Source of the DNA: Smallanthus sonchifolius
Lineage: Eukaryota; Streptophyta; Magnoliopsida; Asterales; Asteraceae
DNA: 64,000 bases
NCBI GenBank assembly: GCA_023525975.1
Contig: CM042042.1
Coordinates: forward strand, 41,923,880-41,987,879
Direction: 5' to 3'
This document shows positions 22,143-33,024 of this stretch, one piece after another. The position numbers and the translations under genes were made by a program. The stretch's first letter is position 1, and the number at the start of each line of letters is the position of its first letter. The notes beneath the pieces were generated by a model. It did not search any database, was not told the origin of the DNA, and saw nothing but the letters and a program-made list of their open reading frames with translations.

Positions 22143-24185
22143 TTATTCATATGCATATGCATGCATGCCAAAACTTACTGATTCTTCCTTGGTGTCATTG
22201 ATTTCCTCTGTTTCTAAAAGGGCTTCAGTCTATGCCCATTCACTATTTGCCTAAGGTGATCGTCAAAGTCTTTGATCTCGACCTCCCAAACTCTCCCACT
22301 TTGATTACAAAATAAGGACCCATCCACTTACTCTTCAGCTTCCAGGGAACAGCTTCAGTCTTGAATTGTATAGCCACACATTCTGGCCTACCTCAAAGAC
22401 CTTTTTCTTTAACCTGGAGTCATGCACTGCTTTCATCTTTGCCTTGTATGCAGATGCACACTCATAAGCTTCATCCCTCAGCTCTTCCAACTCACATACT
22501 TGCAACTTCCGCTCCTTACCTGCATTGTCAAAATCAAGATTAACATATTTAACTACCATAATGCATGATGAGCTATTTCAACTGTCAAATGACATCCTTT
22601 TCCATAAACTAGTCAGTATGGTGTGGTACTAATCGGAGTTTTGTAAGCTGCTCGGTAGGCCCATAAAGCATCGTTTAGTTTGGTTGACCAATCCTTAAGA
22701 TCAACCCATACCGTCTTTTGTAAAATATCCATTATTTGTCTGTTTGATACCTCCACTTGACCACTTGTTTGTGGGTGATATGGAGTGGCAATCCGATGGT
22801 TCACACCGTACCGTTTAAGCAATTTACCAAATTTAAAGTTCTTAAACGTGAACCCCCATCACTGATTATCACACGGGGGACACCAAACCTGGAAAAGATG
22901 TTACTTTGCACGAACTTGCACACCACTATATGCTCATTCGTCTTAGTGGCGATTGCTTCAACCCATTTAGAAACATAATCATCCGCCACTAAGATGTACA
23001 GATGTCCCAAGGAATTAGGGAAGGGACCCATGAAGTCTATGCCCCACACATCAAATATGTTAACGACAATAATGGGTCGCATTAGCATCTCATCTCACTT
23101 CGTGATGCTCCCAAGATGCTGACACCTTGTGCAGTTCTTCACAAACTCTGCTGCATCCTTGAAAATTATAGGCCAGAAGAACCTACAAGTGAGGACCATG
23201 TGTCCCGTTTTCTGTCCACTAAAGTGCCCCCCACAAGCATATGAATGGGCATATTTAACAAATACTGGACTTCGCTCTCGGGCACACAACGCCGGATCAT
23301 TTGATCTGCCCCAACTTTGAACAAATCTGGTTCATCCCAGATACACTGCTTCACTTAAGACATGAAGTGTTGCTTATTCTTCTTAGCCTAATGTTCTGGA
23401 ATTTTAAATGCAGCCAAATAATTAACAATGTTAGCATACCATGGGTCAATAGAAACACTTAAAATTTGCTCATCTGGGAATGTCTCCCCGATTTTTTTAG
23501 TAGAATCCTCTTCGGTGTTCACAACCCTAGACAGGTGGCCTGCTACCACATTCTCTGTTCCTTTTTTTATTAAGGATCTCTAGGTTGAACTCTTGTAGCA
23601 GTAGGACCCATCTGATCAACCTAAGCTTTGCATATTTCTTCTCCATGAGATACTTCACCACACTGTTATCAGAATACACTATCACCTTACTTCCCTAGAT
23701 ATAAGACCTGAACTTATCAAGAGCATACACAACTTCAAGTAATTATTTCTCAGTAGTATTATAATTCATTTGTAACCCGTCTAGGGTCTTGCTGGCATAG
23801 TAAATTGCCACCGGTTTCTTATCCACCCTTTGTCCCAAGATTGCCCCGATTGCAAAATCACTTGCATTGCACATGATTTCAAAAGGTAGTGACCAATTAG
23901 GTGCTTGCAAGATCGGGGTGTCTACCAATTTTTCTTTTAAAATATTGAATGTTTTCAAGCACTCATCATCAAATTCAAAAGGGACATCTTTTAAAAGTAA
24001 ATTACAAAGCGGTTTTGTGATTGTGCTAAAACCCTTAATAAACCGGCGGTAAAATCTCGCATGCCCCAGGAATGATCTTACCCCTTTGACATTAGTAAGG
24101 GGAGGTAGTGTTGAAATTAATTTATTTTTGCTCTATCTACCTCTATCCCCCTGCTTGACACTATGTTCCCCAAAACAATCCCTTA
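22143..24185 (-). pseudogene. pol: Athila RNase H and integrase, E2 copy
   Basis: In element order: RNase H with CNASDFAIGAILGQ, a YSDN motif where SDH is usual, and further fragments; integrase zinc-finger parts with HAHSYACGGHFSGQK (23166-23289) and CTRCQHLG; core segment 22801-23088 with GIDFMGPFP and IISDGGS; the third catalytic segment at 22613-22822 with HPQTSGQVEVSNRQ; then the basic C terminus with GKERKLQVCELEE and a GPYFV motif near 22300. Stops and frameshifts split it into at least six frames. It starts just below the TAA at 24183-24185 that all three copies share. Confidence 0.85.
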
Positions 24186-25860
24186 ATGAACCATGAAATG
24201 GCTCTTTTCCCGACTAAGGACTAGGTTTGTTTCGACACACCTTTTCAAAACTTTGGTCAATTGCTCTAAACATGCATCAAATGACTGACCAAAGATTGAA
24301 AAATCATCCATGAAGATTTCCAAAGACTCCCCAATAATATCTTAAAATATACTCATCATGCACCTTTGAAAGGTGGTTGGGGCATTACACAATCCAAATG
24401 GCATTCGCCTCAATGCAAAAGTGCCATATAGGCAGGTAAACGTGGTCTTATGTTGATCATCAGGATGAATAGCAATCTGATTATATCCTGAGTACCCATC
24501 TAAAAAGCAATAAAATTTATGACCTGATAATTTCTCGAAGATTTGGTCAATGAAAGGTAAAGGAAAATGGTCCTTGGAAGTGGCTGTGTTCAACTTCATG
24601 TAATCAATACATACCCTCCACCCCGTTACGGGTCGGGTGGCTACGTGCTCTCCTTACTCGTCCCGTATGATCTCGATGCCTGATTTCTTTGGTACTGTCT
24701 GTGTTGAACTTACCCAGGTGCTGTCAGATATGGGAAAGATGATCCCTGCATCCAACCATTTTGGACTTCTTTCTTCATAACTTCCCCCATATTCGGATTT
24801 AGCCTTCTTTGTGCATCTCTTGCTAGCTTTGCATCCGGTTCAGTGATTATTTTGTGCATCACTGTCGAAGGACTAATCCCATTCAAATCTGCTATCGTCC
24901 ACCCAATTGCTACTTTATGGGTGACAAGAACCTCCATGAGAGCCTTTTCCCGTGCCTCAGTCAAATTTGATGCAATAATGACCGGGAGAGTTTCATTCTC
25001 CCCTACGAAGGCATATTTCAAACTTGCCGGTAATTCTTTCAGTTTCACCCAAGGTGGTGATTCCAACGAAGGTTTTAAATGTGTGTCTCTGGACTCTGGA
25101 AAAATTTCCACTTGAAGTGTCCATGTGGGTCGTCCCTCTTTAATTGCACACACTTCCAATTCCTCCTCTTCAGCTTTCAGTTCATTCTCATACTCAGCTT
25201 CTTCCCTGTTACACATAACACACGGCTCCTTTGGCGCATCCTCATTTGCATGAAGAATACACCCATCAATGATATCTGCACTAAAGCATTCATCAATGAC
25301 CGAAGCAATAAAAGTGCGGGAGAAGACATTTAAACGCACCTTTCTATTACCAAAAGCCATGTCAACTGTGCCTGTCATGAAGTTTATGACACATTGAGCA
25401 GTTTTTAAAAATGGCCTTCCCAAAATAACATTTGGTTGGTTCCCTTTAGTAGGGGCTGCATAGTCAAGCACTAAGAAGTTGACCGGGTAATAGAAATCTT
25501 CCATCTTGACAATCACATCTGTTAATATCCCACGGGGAAGCTTAAGTGTTAAATCATCTAACACCACGGTGGTATCAGCTTTTTATAGAGGACCGAAATC
25601 ATATTGGTCATACAAGCTTCCCGAAAAGATACTAACAATAGCTCCAAAATACAGAAGTGCCTTATCTATTTTGAAATCTCCTATTTGAATTTGGATAAAA
25701 GGCGCCCCTGGATTTTGGAGCTTAGGTGGAAGAATACCAGACAAAACCGCACTCACATTATCGGTTAGATCAAGCTTTTAGGGCATCTTTTGATTCCTCT
25801 TTTGAGTGCATAGGTCCTTTAGATATTTTGCATATGCCGGTACTTGTTTGGTTGCATCAA
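24186..25860 (-). pseudogene. pol: Athila protease and reverse transcriptase, E2 copy
   Basis: Protease: the active-site triad position reads LLYFGAIVSIF instead of LLDLGASVSIL, so the catalytic aspartate is replaced by tyrosine. The downstream VILGRPFLKTAQCV is kept. The protease C terminus and RT N terminus are open over 285 codons (24710-25567), with EPDAKLARDAQRRLNP. RT fingers and palm at 24342-24599 keep FLDGYSGYNQIAIHPDD and RRMPFGLCNAPTTFQRCM. A TAA at 24342-24344 follows MSIF, then FMDDFSIFG, the YxDD-equivalent, in the same frame. The SIF stop is shared with E3. Confidence 0.85.
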
Positions 25861-28118
25861 TTAGGGGATGATTAATTTTAACTTGTCTAAAAATTTCCCA
25901 CATTTCATCTTATTGTGGGCCCTTTTATTTACCAGTTTAGATGGATCAACCAATGCTCTCGGAAATGGGATGGGATTATTCTCCACACCCGCCCCTTGAG
26001 CACCGGTAGGTGCTTTAGAATCGTTTAGTTTTTCAGAAACTACCAGTTTTTTGGGTTTTGATGCAATAAGTACCGGTTCATCATCATTTTCCTCATCCAC
26101 ATCCTCCACCAACCCTTCAACTGGCGGTTGTAGAGGGAAAACTTTGTTATCATATTGCTTACCACTTCTCAACACACTTACCTGACTTACATGAGGATTA
26201 TTTGGTCCCAACCCTTGATGTTGCGGGTTGGTTTGAGTGTTGCTTGTTAACTTGCTCGGTTCTCTTCTCGGCCACTCTTCAGCCATTTGCCCCACTTGCT
26301 TTGCAAGAGCACCCATTGTCTTGTCACGGACTTCATTGTCTTTCTTTAGTTCCTTGATAGCCTCCATGATAGCATTAAATTGGGCAGCTCCCATGTCCTC
26401 ACCTCATGTACTACCTCCTTGCTGATTTTGATGTTTATATCCCCTTTTGTATCTCTGGTATCCGCCTTGGTTATAATTTTGATGGCGGTTTTGTTATTGT
26501 TGTTGTTGTGGTTGTCCTCCACCCTACACATTAGCACCCTGAAAGTTAGGATTCATTTGATTAGATGCATTACCATACCTGAGTAAAGGATGGTTTCTGA
26601 GTCATGGGTGATAGTGTGTAGGAGTGGCCTTGTCTCCTCTAAGCTGGTTCACCTCTTTAGCCTTTCCTTGCTCTCTTAGGCAGTTTGCGAACACATGCCC
26701 CAACTCTTCACATCCGTCACACACCTGATAAGATTGATTCACATTTTCCAACTCTTTACCGCTCGGCTTACCAAGACGTGCCATTTGAATTTCCCTGGCA
26801 TCCAACCGCTTCTACATCTCATAATCAACCGACTTCACAGATGAAGTTAACTATCCCCTTCTGCTTGCATTAGCTTTTCTTTTAGATATCACCGCCATCC
26901 TCTCAAGTATGTCCCAATCCTCATCCACGTGGTTATAGAAGAATGATCCGTTACTAGTGGAGTTAACATCTCTGACATCCTTAGGCAGAAGGCCATCATA
27001 GAATTCCTGAATCAGCTCCCACTTCTTAATACCATGATGTGGCCAATTCCTTAGTAATTCCTTGAACCTCTTAAAAGCTTCATAGAATGGCTCCCCCAAC
27101 TGTTGCCTGAAATCCCTGATTGCAGCTATGGCCTCATTAGTCTTGTGTGGTGGGAAGTACTCATCCAAGAACTGTTGTTGAAGCTCTGTCCAAGTAGCAA
27201 TACTAGCAGACGGTAGAGAAAGGAACCATTGTTTAGCACGGTCCTTTAGTGAAAATTGGAAGAGTACCAACTTCACCTCGTATGTAGTGAATCCCTGTCC
27301 ACCGATGGTTCCACATGTGGCCTCATACTCTGATAAGTGAATGTAGAGCTCCTCAGTAACTCTCCCAAAGAAATGTGGGAGGGTCCCTAGACATCCCGGT
27401 CTGATCTCAAATGCGTTCCCCCTACGAACTTGTGGACTCACGGGGGAAGCATTTAGGGCTAAAGCAGGGCGAAAGTGATTATCTACCCCCTGTTCATGCC
27501 TTGGCACGTTTCTGTTCCTAGGCGGTTCCTCTTGATAATTGGGTTTGTTCACTTGAGGTTGCTTGTACCTGTTCTCTTGATAAAAATTACCCTGATTTCT
27601 TGGTTGATACTCATAGTAGGACCTTGGTGGTGGTGGTACCAAATTATTCACCCTATTTACTTCTTGATTTCTGGGGTGGTGGTTTAGGTCATACCATGCT
27701 TCATCTTCATCCCAGTTCTCATGCTGAGAACCATGTTCTGGCCCATAACTTTGTCCCGTTGACAAATGCTCATCATCCCCAAAATCCGAATAACTTGAGT
27801 GGCTGTTATATGGTTGGTTGTTATGGAATGGTGGTGGTGGTAGTGGTTGATTTTATGGTTGTTGTTGAGCAGGTGGTTGTTGGTTTGGTGGTGGTGGTTG
27901 ATCAGGAAATAGGAGATCTGGGAAAGGTGGGACTGGTCCCCCACCTTGGTTTGGATCTGAGTTTGGTGGTTGATTTTGTGACATTCTCGGGTTGTCGAGT
28001 TTCTCTAAGATTGTAGGACTTGGTTTTGTATTTTTCGGTCGGCTCAAACGGCCTGTTCTATTTCTGGATCAAATAAAAGTGCTGACTTCCTTCCTGAATT
28101 ACGAGTATGAATAAACAT
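25861..28118 (-). pseudogene. gag: Athila gag, E2 copy
   Basis: First ATG at 28118 (MFIHTRNSG), an early stop and a frame change, then a 304-codon open stretch at 26851-27765 with the full capsid-like region. That stretch includes PHFFGRVTEE...EYEATCGTIGGQGFTT, which E0 and E1 have lost. The zinc knuckle CDGCEELGHVFANC is at 26690-26735, then the Q/N-rich stretch, then a C-terminal linker open from 26394 to the TAA at 25861-25863 (ends KFLDKLKLIIP). Protease follows in another frame, as in E1. Confidence 0.85.
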
Positions 28119-28192
28119 GTGGCCTGCACGAAGAAACAAAAGATTAGTAGCTCCGAACAAAATAATTTAAACTAAAACACTAAGCGCACGTA

Positions 28193-28211
28193 TTCCCCGG
28201 CAACGGAGCCA
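28193..28211 (-). promoter_or_regulatory. Primer binding site of E2
   Basis: Minus strand TGGCTCCGTTGCCGGGGAA, the tRNA-Asp-type site with one mismatch relative to E0 (GCT for GCG). It lies three bases from the LTR end at 28215. Confidence 0.85.
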
Positions 28212-28214
28212 TTT

Positions 28215-29335
28215 TGATCGTGTTGTCAAGGTCACTCAAAAAAATTTATTCTAATCCCTAGCAACCTTAAACTATAGTATAATGGAGTAGGGTATCGTAT
28301 CCACAGGGAATTGATGGAAAGTGTTTAATTATGAAAACTATTTAAATTCAGATTAAAAAGCAACAAACTTTAAAACTTTGTAAAAACTATTAAGAGAAAA
28401 CGGATCGCTTCCGGGTTCAGATTGCAAGTTATTGTGAAGACTGGTTTGTACTTATTGGAAGTTACATAGATATAACTCATTCATTAGATTTGATAAACAA
28501 TTAACAACCAAGATAGTGACTGTGTTGAGCAACGATTACAAAACCTGATACTTGACACAAATTAACAACTCAATAGTCAATTAACAACTTAGAATCTCAT
28601 ATCTAAATATTCAATGATTCACGATTAAAAACCGAGAATTGATGAATGTCTTAAATTGAATAAAACACCAAATTGTTCAAATCAAATTCAAGAATCAAGC
28701 ATTCAAACAATCATACGATTACAAGAATAGCAAACCAAATCAAGTATGAACCCAAGTCTATCACTTACAAGCAGATCCTACACCCGGAAACGACACGAAG
28801 AGATTAGCCGCTCATCGACATCGTCATCGATTCTTCAACAATTGGTATCACTTGATCTAGCATCAAAATCTTGAAAAGATTGGAACTTTATCTCCTGAAA
28901 TCACCTTAGGGACGCTCTGGATCGTAGAATGACAAGTTGATTCGACAATAGACTCCTCCATGGCTTATAATTGAAATTTGGTTAAGTTTGCCGAATATCC
29001 ACTTCTTCGCGTACCGCGAAAACTCTTGGGCCAACCTTCGCCTACCGCGAAGGCCAAACTAGTCGGGTGGGCTTTTCCAGCCCCTCGCGTACCGCGAAAC
29101 ATTCTTTCTGAGCCTAATTTCAACATTTTTTACTTTTTGTTCCTTTGACTTCTCTAGGGCCCGTGTATGCTACTATCCTCATGATTTTGAGCTCGTTTTC
29201 TCCCGTCCACTTAGCACATTAAACCTGTAGCACTCATAAACACCAAATGCACATAAAACAAACTAGATATACAAAGCTAAACGCTTAAAACTATAAACTT
29301 AGACTCTTATACACGGGATATTTAACCTCACATCA
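28215..29335 (-). repeat. 5' LTR of E2 (1,121 bp)
   Basis: Plus display TGATCGTG to CTCACATCA, uninterrupted. It carries three clear TTCGCG-type hairpins at about 29003-29020, 29034-29053 and 29082-29099. It pairs with 18949-20038. Confidence 0.9.
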
Positions 29336-29409
29336 ATTACACCTTTGCTTCTATGCTAGGATATCAAGCGTCTTAATTTCCATGTCCTTCATTCGGCAAC
29401 AAAATTTGC

Positions 29410-30143
29410 TTTCCAATTATAAGCCATTAGGGATCCATTGTCGAATTAACTTGCCTACTTTCGTCCTAGAGCATTCCAGAGGTGATTTCCAGAGATAAAG
29501 TTTCAACCATTGTGAGTTTTTGATGCTAGATCAAGTTATACCAAGTATTGAAGAATTGAAGACGATGTCGATGAGAGGCTAATCTCTTCGTGTCGTTTTC
29601 GGGTGTAGGAGCTGCTTGTAAGTGATAGACTAGGGTTCATACTTGATTTGGTTTGCTATTCTTGTAATCGTATGATTGTTTGAATGCTTGATTCTTAGAT
29701 TTGTTTAAAACAATTTGGTTTTCATTTAATTTAATACATTCATTAATTTTGGTTTTCTATCGTGAATCATTAAATATTTAGATCTGATCTTCTAAGTTGT
29801 TAATTAACTATTGAGTTATTAATTTGTGTCAAGTACCCGATTTTGTAGTCATTGCTCAACGCAATCACTATCTTGATTGTTAATTGTTTATCAAATCTAA
29901 TGAATGAGTTTTGTCTATGTAACTTCCAATAAGTACAAACCAGTAATCACAGAACTTGAAATCTGAACCGGGAAGCGGTCCGTTTTCTCTTAATAGTTTT
30001 TAAAAAGTTTAAATTGGATTGCTTTTTAATTAAGGTCTGAACACCAATTCCCTGTGGATACGACACCCTACTTCACTATACTATAGTTTAAGATAGCTAG
30101 CGATTAGAATAATTGTTTTGGATTGACCTTGACAACACGATCA
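29410..30143 (+). repeat. Truncated inverted LTR in X2
   Basis: Third copy of the inverted LTR fragment, ending GACAACACGATCA. It has a private 27 bp loss near 30043 compared with X0 and X1. Confidence 0.75.
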
Positions 30144-31094
30144 AAGATCAGGAAGAAGAAACGCTTGGGGGTTAACAAATGATGATGACGGGAGGGCTTT
30201 GTATGATAGAGATATGCCAATGGGTATCCACTTTCATCCATAGAGACGAAAATCACAGTTTAATCTAGAAATAAAGTTGGTTGTTTAGTATTCCTTGCTC
30301 GGATAGTCGTATGTTGTTTTTAGTTTCTCGTGTTTGTTGAAAACATTTGGTTTATTAAGAGTAAGCTTTGTTGTTTTAAGTTTTCGGTGTGTGCTTCTAT
30401 ACCATTCATCATATCATGTCTATTCAGTATTTGAGACTGGGATGTGACAAAAATTAGTCTCTACCATATGGATCAAGTACAACGAAAATCATGTTATAAA
30501 AATTCATGTTTTATGGAGGTTATATGAGTAATGCCACTCCAATTATTCATTTTTCTGAATTATGTTAAATAGTTTACATGATGAGGAGGTTTGATTAACA
30601 TAATATGTTCTAACTTAGCATTGGCTCGTCCTTTCAAGTTTTAAATAGGTAAAGGGATACGCATAGATGGTTATAAGTTGGGAACACAAGGATCGAATAT
30701 TTGTAAGCTTTTGGGATACACATCTATTATGATTATAGATATAGATGTTTCCTTATGTTGTGATACCAAGGATCTACATGTTATACACATCAGCATTTAA
30801 GAACTTAAAAGATGTTTACTAGTGTTTTTCTAGGAAAATAAAAATAATAAAAAGAGCGTAGTATTTTTTTGTTGTTACATCAATATTTTTCAAATAAATT
30901 ATTTTGATTATGACATATAAATTACATTAAAGTCCAAGAAACTTATAACCATGATTAAATAAAACAAATATATATTTTGGATGCTCATCATTAAATTAGT
31001 GTCATAATAATCGGCAATAAAAGGTAATATTTATTTCATAATTGGTAATTTATAACAATAAATACAAAATATAAGGAGTCTACTTCTTATATAC
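30144..31094. other. Upstream region of B3 copy c
   Basis: Same AT-rich region as before copies a and b but about 270 bp shorter. A deletion joins ATCCATAG directly to AGACGAAAATC near 30240. The last roughly 850 bp before the gene are retained. No gene seen. Confidence 0.6.
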
Positions 31095-31102
31095 TATAAA
31101 TA
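31095..31102 (+). promoter_or_regulatory. Putative TATA box of B3 copy c
   Basis: TATAAATA about 60 bp before the ATG at 31161, context unchanged from copies a and b. Confidence 0.5.
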
Positions 31103-31160
31103 AACCAAAATTCATTTAAATACTAATTAACATATAAACATATTTTACAAAGTATAGAAA

Positions 31161-31544
31161 ATGTCTTATGTGCCTAAGATAGTCAAAACGCTCAGTAATT
31201 CTGACGTAGATCATTCTGGTAAAATCATTTTGCCTAAGAGGAGTGTTGATAACGAAATAATACCATTAATTGGTGATAGTACTTTGCGAACTAGTGTCAC
31301 CGGAGGAAATAGGGAGCTTGAAGTTGTTGTGAGAAGCGATACAGATGGACGAACTTTTACTTTACAGTTTACTAGGTTACCATCGAAGAAATACGTTTTT
31401 AAAGGTTTTGGTAACATTAGAACAGTTTATAACTTACACGCCGGACATCACGTTGAGTTCCATCCTAGGGAATTAGTCAATGAAAAATTATATATGGGAT
31501 TCAAATATTCTTATGAATCTCCTCTAGGACCATCGGGGCAATAG
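31161..31544 (+). CDS. B3-type DNA-binding domain protein, copy c (127 aa)
   Basis: Full-length open frame of the same length as copy a, with four residue differences: L to R after DST, S to G after VFK, I to V in IRTIYN, and H to P before REL. At these sites c agrees with what is left of copy b, so c is probably nearer the ancestral state. Domain reading as for copy a: SDV step, basic IILPKR strand, central TFTLQF strand, GHHVEFH near residue 95, then LYMGFKYS. The 5' flank is retained for about 850 bp. It is the best candidate for an active copy, but nothing in the sequence proves expression. Confidence 0.7.
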   Translation: MSYVPKIVKTLSNSDVDHSGKIILPKRSVDNEIIPLIGDSTLRTSVTGGNRELEVVVRSDTDGRTFTLQFTRLPSKKYVFKGFGNIRTVYNLHAGHHVEFHPRELVNEKLYMGFKYSYESPLGPSGQ

Positions 31545-31902
31545 GGCAGTTAAGAGCGAAGTCACAGATACATACATATTTATATAATCGTTTAATGTAT
31601 TATAGCTTGACTGAAGTAAGAAATTCTAAATACAATAATCTATGAATTATTATTTAAAAAGTAGTTTCATCTTTGATTAAATCTCTTTATTTTTTTTATT
31701 TACTCCTTTTTTATATTAAAAATATCTTCCTTTCAGGAAAAACATTGATTCATAATTAGAGTAAAAGGTCTAACCAGATTCCAAACATGTTAGTTATTTT
31801 GTTTTATAAACACAACACGTGTACGAATTTTGATAAAAAGATCCAATCAAGTTTGAACAAGGCTCCATATATTCATATATCAACATATCTTGATGAAGTT
31901 AC
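31545..31902. other. Downstream flank of B3 copy c
   Basis: AT-rich non-coding DNA matching the flanks of copies a and b, with only a minimal ACATACATA/TATATA remnant where X0 has the AT microsatellite. It ends GATGAAGTTAC at the E3 LTR. Confidence 0.6.
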
Positions 31903-33024
31903 TGATCGCGTTGTCAAGGTAAATCAAAAACAATTATTCTAATCCCTAGCAACCTTAAACTATAGTATAATGGAGTAGGGTATCGTATCCACAGAGAATT
32001 GGTGGGAAGTGTTTAATTATGAAAACTATTTAAATTCAGATCAAAAAGCAACAAACTTTAAAACTTTGTAAAAACTATTAAGAGAAAACGGATCACTTCC
32101 GGGTTCAGATTGCAAGTTATTGGGAAGACTGGTTTGTACTTTTTGAAAGTTACATAGACATAACTCATTCATTTGATTTCATAATCAATTAACAACCAAG
32201 ATAGTGACTGTGTTGAGCAATGATTACAAAACCGGATACTTGACACAAATTAACAACTCAATAGTCAATTAACAACTTAGAATCTCAGATCTAAAAATTC
32301 AATGATTCACGATTAAAAACCGAGAATTGATGAATGTATTAAATTGAATAAAACATCAAGTTGTTCAAATCAAATCCAAGAATCAAGCATTCAAATAGTT
32401 ATATGATTACAAGAGTAGCAAACCAAATCATGTATGAACCCTTGTCTATCACTTACAAGCAGATTCTACACCCGAAAACGACACGAAGAGATTAGCCGCT
32501 CATCGACATCGTCATCGATTCTTCAACAATTGGTATCACTTGATCTAGCATAAAAAACTTGAAAAGATTTGAACTTTATATCCGGAAATCACCATAGGGA
32601 CGCTCTGGATGGTAGAATGACAAGTTGATTCGACAATAAACTCCTCCATGGGTTATAATTGAAATTAGGTTAAGTTTGCCGAAATTCCACTTCTTCGCGT
32701 ACCGCGAAAACTTTTGGGCCAACCTTCGCGTACCGCGAAGGCCAAATTAGTCGGGTGAGCTTTTCCAACCCCTCACGTACCGCGAAACATTCCCTCTGGA
32801 ACCTAATTTCAACATTTTTGACTTTTTGTTCCTTTGACTTCTCCGGGGCCCGTGTATGCAACTATCCACATGATTTTAAGCTCGTTTTCTCCCGTCCGCT
32901 TAGCACATTAAACCTGTAGCACTCATAAACACCAAATGCACATAAAACAAACTCGATATACAAAGGTTAACGCTTAAAACTATAAACTTTGACTCTTATA
33001 CACGGGATATTTAACCTCACATTA
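31903..33024 (-). repeat. 3' LTR of E3 (1,122 bp)
   Basis: Plus display TGATCGCG to CTCACATTA; the terminal CA is mutated to TA. The purine tract AAGTGTGGGATG lies directly next to it in element sense. TTCGCG hairpins at about 32692-32790. Confidence 0.85.

Larger units (their letters stand above)
16093..29335. repeat. Tandem unit B (segment X1 + Athila element E2)
   Basis: Second complete unit, 13,243 bp. It carries the frameshifted B3 copy and the structurally most complete Athila copy, E2, which has both LTRs and the primer site. Its junctions with X1 (GTTAC before the 3' LTR) and X2 (ATTAC after the 5' LTR) are the same as in unit A. Confidence 0.85.
18949..29335 (-). mobile_element. Athila-type Gypsy element E2 (10,387 bp, most complete copy)
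   Basis: Both LTRs, primer site, gag, protease, RT, RNase H, integrase and a 3' purine tract are recognisable in canonical Gypsy order on the minus strand. It is flanked by GTTAC (18944-18948) and ATTAC (29336-29340), the same imperfect duplication as E1. Coding capacity is destroyed by many stops and by loss of the protease catalytic aspartate. Confidence 0.9.
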
